Shown here: piece by piece, positions 59,261 through 64,000 of the stretch
How the letters are laid out: every line of letters starts with the position of its first letter
Numbering within the stretch: position 1 is the stretch's first letter
Origin: Streptomyces endophytica
Lineage (GTDB): Bacteria > Actinomycetota > Actinomycetes > Streptomycetales > Streptomycetaceae
NCBI RefSeq assembly: GCF_026153355.1
Contig: NZ_CP110636.1
Location: 3,038,001 to 3,102,000, forward strand
Length of the DNA: 64,000 bases
Direction: 5' to 3'
Position numbers and translations under genes: made by a program
The notes under the pieces: model-generated
What the model was told of the DNA's origin: nothing
What the model saw: the letters and a program-made list of their open reading frames with translations, nothing else
Databases searched by the model: none

Positions 59261-60015
59261 GGGAGTTCTCCTGAGTTGTTGCGGGCATCGCGCAGCCGCA
59301 GGGCCAGTCGTACGGCCACCGCGGCGAGACAGATGGCGTATCCGGCCAGCGCCCAGCCGGCCGCGGCACGGCCCGACTTCAGGCCGTGTACCAGCGCCAG
59401 CCCCCACGCCAGGTACGCGCTCATGTGCAGCGCCCGCCACCAGCGGGAGGCCGCGATGCCGGTGAACGCACCGCGCACCGCGCCGGTCACCGCGACGGCG
59501 ACGAACACGTAGGCGGCGAGCGTCCCCAGGCCGATGAGCCCCGGGCGGGCGCCGTCGGTGAAGGGCACCGCGGCGGACACCCCTGTGGTGTGGCCCTCGG
59601 CGATCTTGACCCAGATGTGCAGGCCGAGGAAGCCGAGTCCGGCGACACCGGTGCCGCGGTGCACGGCCTGGGCGAGCAGCCGGTGGCCGGTCTGCAGCAC
59701 CATGCGGTCGGTGGCCGCGAGGCCCCAGAGGACCGTCACCGACAGCGAGACCAGCGCGAGGACCCCCGCGCCGAAGTCCAGGAAGCGCATCAGGGTGTCC
59801 ATCGCGCCGGAGTGCAGGGTGACGGCGATGAAGAGCAGCAGCGCGGCCGGAAGTGCCGGGCGCAGCAGGGCGGTCGGGGCGGGGCCGCCGGGCGTACGAC
59901 GGCCCGGCGGCCCGGGTTCTTTCGGGGGCCGCCGGGCGCGCATGCGGTCCGGCGAGGGCCGGGCGCGGTGTGCGGCGCGGCGGCTCTGACGGGTCTGCAA
60001 ACGCGGTGCGGACAT
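59257..60015 (-). CDS. Ferric-reductase-like/cytochrome b-type membrane protein
   Basis: 252 residues, ATG 60015 with GGGAGG. A charged N-terminal tail is followed by five to six membrane helices with paired His (GHRLLAQAVHRGTGVAGLGFLGLHIW split across helices, and HMSAYLAWGLALVHGLK), as in haem-binding ferric reductase-like domains. It is the first gene of the redox operon with the NuoF-like protein, and the TGA overlaps the next ATG. Confidence 0.85.
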   Translation of the reverse strand: MSAPRLQTRQSRRAAHRARPSPDRMRARRPPKEPGPPGRRTPGGPAPTALLRPALPAALLLFIAVTLHSGAMDTLMRFLDFGAGVLALVSLSVTVLWGLAATDRMVLQTGHRLLAQAVHRGTGVAGLGFLGLHIWVKIAEGHTTGVSAAVPFTDGARPGLIGLGTLAAYVFVAVAVTGAVRGAFTGIAASRWWRALHMSAYLAWGLALVHGLKSGRAAAGWALAGYAICLAAVAVRLALRLRDARNNSGELP

Positions 60016-60348
60016 CGGACCTCCCGGTGTCGGGGCACGGGTGCGGGACGCGAATTCCGGTGAAATTCCGTCGGCGGGGTATTTGCCCGAAGCTATTGCG
60101 GGGCTTTTGTGCGGGTGACCCCGGTAACACTAAACATTCCGTAACCGGGTGGATACACAGGGCCGTTAAACCGGATGTGCAAAAGCATCTACGAGCGCGT
60201 TCAGGCTTTCGTAAGGTTTATCGCGCTGTGACAAATTCCTGCAGCGGCGTCGCGATCGCGCCGGGGGACTCCGGATGATGCCCAGTCAGGCGCACGGGGG
60301 CGCCCTTCCCCAGTCCAACCCCCATCCCCGCCAGGATCGAGGTAGCTG
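60016..60348. other. Divergent promoter region of redox operon and PucR-type gene
   Basis: 333 nt of lower G+C than average. GTAACAC and CGTAACCGG (60123-60149) and TTTCGTAAGGTTTATCGC are A/T-rich candidates for promoters or operators. No ORF supported. Confidence 0.45.
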
Positions 60349-60404
60349 ATGTGTGATCTCCTGAACCGCATCTGGTCGCGACCCGAGGCGAGTGGACCCG
60401 GGTA

Positions 60405-61463
60405 GTGAGAAATGCACTCCCGGGCCTCGCCGAGGAGGTCGTCGCGGAGTTGCAACGCGGATTTCCCGCATTGGCGGCACTTCTCGGCGATACCCCTGTA
60501 GAAGAGGCCCAATGGGCCCTGGAACAGGCGCTGCTGACAGTTCTGGGTTACCAAAAAGAGTCGGAAAGTAAACGTCCGGCCCTGTCGTCGGTCGTTACGC
60601 CGATGCCGGTGGCCCGGGCCCGCCAGGATCTGTTCGAGGTGCTCGCCGGCCAACGAGAGACCCCCGAGGAGGGGGTGGGCGACCTGGCCCGCGCGGCCGG
60701 CTGGCCGGTCCCGGACACCCTCCAGGCCGTCGTCCTCGCCACGCCCGCCGAGGCGCCGCAACTCGCCGCCGCACTGGGCCACGCGCTCATCGGCACCGTC
60801 GACGGCTACACCTGTCTCTTCGTGCCCGACCCGGCCACCCAGACCCGGGCCCGGCTGGAGGCCGCCCTCAAGGGCCGCGCCGCCGCGGTCGGCCACGCCG
60901 TACCGGCGACCGACACCGCCTCCTCGCTCCGCTGGGCCCGCTACCTCCTCACGCTGGGTCCCGGCCGGGTCGGTCCGGAGGCCCGCCCCGCCTTCGTCGA
61001 CGACCACCTCTCCGCCCTGCTCCTCCTCCAGGACGAGTCCCTCGCCGACGCCCTCACCTCCCGCTGGCTCGGCCCGCTGGAGGAGCTGACCCCCCGTCAG
61101 AGCGAACGCCTGGAAGTCACCCTGCTCGCCTGGCTGGAGGGCGGCGGCGCCCCGGAGGCGGCGAAACTCCTGCATGTCCACCCGCAGACGGTCCGTTACC
61201 GCCTCCGTCAGATCGAGAAGCTCTTCGGCCCGGTCCTCCGTGACCCGCGCACCCGCTTCGAACTCGAAATGGCCCTTCGCAGCCGCCGCCTGATGGCCCA
61301 CGTCCGCTCCTACCGCGCCCGCGCCGGCCGCCGCGCCGCGCCGTCGCCTCCTCGATACGACCACTCGGCGTGGCCCGGGAGGCCCGGGTCAACGGGTTGT
61401 GAGCGCAAGGGTTGTGAGCGCAAGGGTTGTGAGCGGCACCGCCTGGTGCGTCCGCTGATCTGA
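60405..61463 (+). CDS. PucR/CdaR-type transcriptional regulator, possible N-terminal frameshift
   Basis: 352 residues as read from GTG 60405. A GGDEF-like middle domain (TLQAVVLATPAEAPQLAAAL) and a C-terminal PucR helix-turn-helix: LAWLEGGGAPEAAKLLHVHP, QTVRYRLRQIEKLFGP. Just upstream, in frame, PHLVATRGEWTRVV looks like coding sequence, and ATG 60349 with GAGG is the natural start; one missing C at about 60382 would join the two. Divergent from the redox operon, which it may regulate. Its last 75 nt overlap the TetR gene. Confidence 0.82.
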   Translation: MRNALPGLAEEVVAELQRGFPALAALLGDTPVEEAQWALEQALLTVLGYQKESESKRPALSSVVTPMPVARARQDLFEVLAGQRETPEEGVGDLARAAGWPVPDTLQAVVLATPAEAPQLAAALGHALIGTVDGYTCLFVPDPATQTRARLEAALKGRAAAVGHAVPATDTASSLRWARYLLTLGPGRVGPEARPAFVDDHLSALLLLQDESLADALTSRWLGPLEELTPRQSERLEVTLLAWLEGGGAPEAAKLLHVHPQTVRYRLRQIEKLFGPVLRDPRTRFELEMALRSRRLMAHVRSYRARAGRRAAPSPPRYDHSAWPGRPGSTGCERKGCERKGCERHRLVRPLI

Positions 61464-62177
61464 CGACGGCTGCCCGCCGTCGGGTGCGGCCCCGTCCCGG
61501 TATCCGGGGCGGGGCCGCCGTACTTGCCGGGGCGCGCCGACCACCCGGGATGCGTCGCCTCCGTCAGCCCCGCTCCTCCCCTCGAAGACCCGGTCCAGTT
61601 GGTGCCGGAGGACCGCGGTGGCCGCGTCGGGGGTGCGGTGGCCCACCAGGATGCTGGTGCCGAGGCCGGCGGCGAGGGCGAGGAGGGTGATCGCTTCGGT
61701 GCGGGCGTCGAGGCCGGGGCGGGTGAGGCCGGCGGCCTGCGCCTGGCGGAGCAGGTCGGTCAGGGCGTCCTCGGCGGCGCCGGGCCGCTGGAGGAACGGC
61801 TGGGCGGCGAGGGCCGGTTCGGTCACGGACAGCACCGCGTACGAGGTGTAGACGAGGTGGAAGGTGCGGCTCTCCTCGTCGGTGGGGAGGGACGCCAGGA
61901 GCAGGGATTCCGCGGTGGCGCGCGGGCCTGCGGGTGCGCCGGTGGAGCCGGCCCGGGCGGCGACGCGTTCGCCGAAGCGGGCGGCCAGGTGCTCCAGTCC
62001 GTGGAGCAACAGCTTCTCCTTGGTCTCGAAGTAGTACTGCACCAGCCGCAGGGAGACGCCGGCCTCCGCGGCCACGTCCCGCATGCCGACGGCGTGCAGA
62101 CCGCGCCGCCCGGCGACCCGGACGAGGGCCTCGGCGATCTGGGTGCGGCGTTCTGCGTGGTCCACGCGCTTGGGCAT
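61389..62177 (-). CDS. TetR-family transcriptional repressor
   Basis: 262 residues. N-terminal helix-turn-helix: DHAERRTQIAEALVRVAGRR, AVGMRDVAAEAGVSLRLVQYYF ETKEKLL (written in parts). The ligand domain ends at about residue 200; the remaining low-complexity tail (PLTTLALTTLALTTR) is encoded by the 15-nt repeat shared with the PucR-type gene on the other strand. It is divergent from the alpha/beta hydrolase and two operators lie between, so it very likely represses that gene and itself. Confidence 0.88.
   Translation of the reverse strand: MPKRVDHAERRTQIAEALVRVAGRRGLHAVGMRDVAAEAGVSLRLVQYYFETKEKLLLHGLEHLAARFGERVAARAGSTGAPAGPRATAESLLLASLPTDEESRTFHLVYTSYAVLSVTEPALAAQPFLQRPGAAEDALTDLLRQAQAAGLTRPGLDARTEAITLLALAAGLGTSILVGHRTPDAATAVLRHQLDRVFEGRSGADGGDASRVVGAPRQVRRPRPGYRDGAAPDGGQPSSDQRTHQAVPLTTLALTTLALTTR
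61394..61433. repeat. 15-nt coding repeat shared by two convergent genes
   Basis: GGGTTGTGAGCGCAA is repeated at 61394, 61409 and (partly) 61424. It encodes GCERK repeats at the end of the PucR-type protein and LTTLA repeats at the end of the TetR protein. Confidence 0.88.
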
Positions 62178-62237
62178 GGGGTGTTGTCTCCGCTCGTGGG
62201 TTCCGTGACCGGGCGGGGGCCCGGGGATCGATTTTGA

Positions 62238-62275
62238 TGATACCGCCGTATCAACAACGTGGTACGGTCGTATCA
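62238..62275. promoter_or_regulatory. Tandem TetR operators
   Basis: TGATACCGCCGTATCA (62238-62253, perfect) and TGGTACGGTCGTATCA (62260-62275, one mismatch) are 22 bp apart, two helical turns, placed between the divergent tetR and hydrolase genes. Confidence 0.85.
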
Positions 62276-62303
62276 CGAAAATCAGACACCCCCGGAGGTG
62301 ACC

Positions 62304-63257
62304 GTGTCCCCGTCCACGACCCGTAGCCGGGCCGATGTCGGCCGCTATGTGAACGACACCCTGCGCGACCGCTACTTCGCGGCCTGTGATGCGGTCTACG
62401 CCCTCGGTGCGCCCCTCCGTGAAGAGTTCGACGTGGAGACCGGGTACGGCACCACGCACGTCTACCGGTACGGCCCGGCGGACCCCGCCGCGGCGCGGCG
62501 CACGCCCGTCGTCCTGGTGCACGGATCGGGCAGCTGCTCCGCGATGTGGTACCCGAACACCCCCGCGCTCAGCGCCGAGCGGACGGTCTACGCGATCGAC
62601 ACCCCGGGCGACGCGGGCCGCAGCGTGCACCGCGAACCCCTGCACCGGCCCGAGGACGCCGCGCGGTGGCTGGACGAGACGCTGGCCGCGATCGGTCTGG
62701 ACCGGGTGCACCTGGTCGGATCCTCGTACGGCGGGTGGCTGGTCCTGAACCAGGCGCACCGCGCGCCCGGCCGGCTCGCCTCGGTCACGCCGCTGGACCC
62801 GGGCGGCCTGGAGAAGGTGGGGCTGCGCTTCTTCGTCTGGATCTTCATCAGCCTCTTCGCGACCTCGGCGCCGCGGGCGTTGCGTCCGATGCTGGCGAAG
62901 TGGCTGGAGCAGCCGGTCCTCATCGTGCCGGAACTGCGCACGATGATCCGGGCGGGCGTCCGTGCCTTCCGCATCCGCCGCCCGGCCCCGCTGCCGCTGT
63001 CCGAGGACGAACTCCGCACCATCCGCACCCCGTTGTATCTGGTGCTCGGCAAGCGGAGCCTGCTGCTGCACCCGAAGCGGCAGGTCGAGCGGGTGCCGCG
63101 GGTGATTCCCGGGGCCCGCGCCGAGATCGTCTCCGCGACCGGTCACGGGCCGCAGATCGATCACGCGGACCTGGTCAACGAGCGGATGCTGGCGTTCATG
63201 GACTCCGTGGACCGGGCGGACGACCAGCGGAACGTGCCGTCCGGCCGTGCGGGGTGA
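62304..63257 (+). CDS. Alpha/beta hydrolase
   Basis: 317 residues from GTG 62304, five nt after GGAGG (GTG 62298 is an alternative). Oxyanion HGSGSCSAMWYPN, nucleophile Ser in VHLVGSSYGGWLVL, acid in the cap region and His in SATGHGPQIDHADL. The cap has a hydrophobic FFVWIFISLFA segment. A typical esterase/lactonase-like enzyme; the TetR control suggests it acts on the ligand that inactivates the repressor. Substrate unknown. Confidence 0.9.
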   Translation: MSPSTTRSRADVGRYVNDTLRDRYFAACDAVYALGAPLREEFDVETGYGTTHVYRYGPADPAAARRTPVVLVHGSGSCSAMWYPNTPALSAERTVYAIDTPGDAGRSVHREPLHRPEDAARWLDETLAAIGLDRVHLVGSSYGGWLVLNQAHRAPGRLASVTPLDPGGLEKVGLRFFVWIFISLFATSAPRALRPMLAKWLEQPVLIVPELRTMIRAGVRAFRIRRPAPLPLSEDELRTIRTPLYLVLGKRSLLLHPKRQVERVPRVIPGARAEIVSATGHGPQIDHADLVNERMLAFMDSVDRADDQRNVPSGRAG

Positions 63258-63315
63258 GTGATCCCACGCACCGATGACCGCGGTTCCGGCCCCGAGGGCG
63301 GCCGGCCCGCGTGCG

Positions 63316-63349
63316 AGGGCCCCGGGGCGGACAGCCGCCCCGGGGCCCT
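63316..63349. terminator. Bidirectional terminator after the hydrolase
   Basis: A 15-bp stem (63316-63330 with 63335-63349) with an ACAG loop lies between two convergent genes. Confidence 0.92.
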
Positions 63350-63363
63350 GGTGCATCAGGGGA

Positions 63364-64000
63364 TCATTGGCACTTGCGGCCGCTGTTGATGCAGGAGACC
63401 GCCTTGTTCATCAAGTCGTCCGAGAGCACGTTGATGAAGTCGCCGTGGTCGGTGACGGGTTTGTGCAGCTGCTCGGGGAAGCTGTCGACGGCGAAGCTGG
63501 CGCCCTGCGGGACGTCGTAGGTGATCCGCTCGACCAGCTGCGGGATCGCCCGGAAGTTGTTGGGGCAGTTGCCGTTCTGGTCGGAGAACGCCACGTGGTC
63601 GCGGTGGTTGCCGCTGTCGATGTTCTGACCGTCCCAGCAGTTCTGGAACGCGAAGGTGCGGACGACCTGCGAGCCGTTGGGGCAGAGCGGGTACTTGTCC
63701 TTCAGCTGGCGGTCCTCGAAACCGGTGCAGGACCAGGAGGCGTTGGCGTTCTTCGTGCCGTTGGTGAACGCCTTCGCGTCGCCGGTGATGATGCGCAGGA
63801 AGCGGGGCATGGCCTGGACCTGGCCGGCCTGGCTGCCGCGGTAGGTGAGGGTCACCGTGGCCGGGGTCAGCACCGAGCCGACGTTGGCGTCCTGGGCGGC
63901 TCCCGGCTTCTGCTCGGCGTTCCCGTCGAGCTTGCGCAGCACCGGCCAGTAGTAGGTGGACTGGTCGCCGTTGGTGCAGGTGGTGTCGGAGGCGGCGAGG
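63364..64000 (-). CDS. DUF1996 secreted protein, C-terminal part (runs off the window)
   Basis: At least 211 residues; the frame stays open to the right edge (63943-64000 reads [20 protein letters not shown]), so the start is outside the window. DUF1996 blocks: [55 protein letters not shown] and [10 protein letters not shown], with six or more Cys as in secreted forms. These proteins are found in actinobacteria and fungi, often carbohydrate-associated. Function unknown. Confidence 0.88.
   Translation of the reverse strand, partial: LAASDTTCTNGDQSTYYWPVLRKLDGNAEQKPGAAQDANVGSVLTPATVTLTYRGSQAGQVQAMPRFLRIITGDAKAFTNGTKNANASWSCTGFEDRQLKDKYPLCPNGSQVVRTFAFQNCWDGQNIDSGNHRDHVAFSDQNGNCPNNFRAIPQLVERITYDVPQGASFAVDSFPEQLHKPVTDHGDFINVLSDDLMNKAVSCINSGRKCQ

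Overview
High-G+C, single-contig DNA from a Streptomyces-type actinomycete. Evidence: codon use saturated with G/C in third position, rare TTA codons, an SsgA-like sporulation protein, DasR-type operators beside GlcNAc transport genes, and an order of conserved genes (hppD, ssgG, clpS, cysM, nagE2/nagE1/nagF, rph, rdgB, a class A PBP) that I recall from the core chromosome of S. coelicolor (not checked by search). It reads as core chromosome; I see no complete insertion sequence, prophage, CRISPR array or biosynthetic cluster.

Layout. 1-5.8 kb: end of a xanthine-dehydrogenase-like subunit, tRNA-Cys, a secreted beta-propeller, a DEAD/DEAH helicase, an IclR regulator. 6-11.3 kb: a Lon-like protease and a four-gene osmoprotectant ABC operon. 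10.8-16.7 kb: Lrp regulator divergent from hppD, glycolate-oxidase-like FAD enzyme, a flavin disulfide reductase, ssgG. 16.9-23 kb: two RDD membrane proteins and a large secreted M6 metalloprotease. 23.4-25.9 kb: NAD salvage pair pncA/pncB. 26.2-29.1 kb: clpS-DUF2017 and an amino-acid permease. 29.2-31.4 kb: JAMM protease, Cys-rich leader peptide, sulfur carrier CysO and CysM. 31.7-38.2 kb: MBL hydrolase, rph and rdgB around the GlcNAc PTS genes. 38.2-39.7 kb: an unusual tRNA followed by two HNH endonucleases. 39.7-47.6 kb: MHS transporter, membrane protein plus histidine kinase, Bcp, GroES-like protein, guanidine-III riboswitch with SugE/Gdx, penicillin-binding protein. 47.9-51.4 kb: ABC-2 exporter and DUF1707 protein. 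51.4-64 kb: SGNH hydrolase, DUF445, DUF3311-SSS symporter, a membrane redox cluster, PucR-type and TetR regulators, alpha/beta hydrolase and a DUF1996 protein.

Three features cut across the window. (1) About ten genes are broken by what look like single-base deletions in G or C runs; this is best read as a consensus-sequence error signature, and the intact proteins are described where they can be reconstructed. (2) Many genes end in short tandem arrays, often with a 13-14 nt unit, whose first unit contains the gene's own stop codon. (3) A roughly 190-nt dispersed repeat occurs three times (2.7 kb, and an inverted pair at 54.4-54.9 kb). Three genes carry a TTA codon and so should depend on the bldA tRNA.
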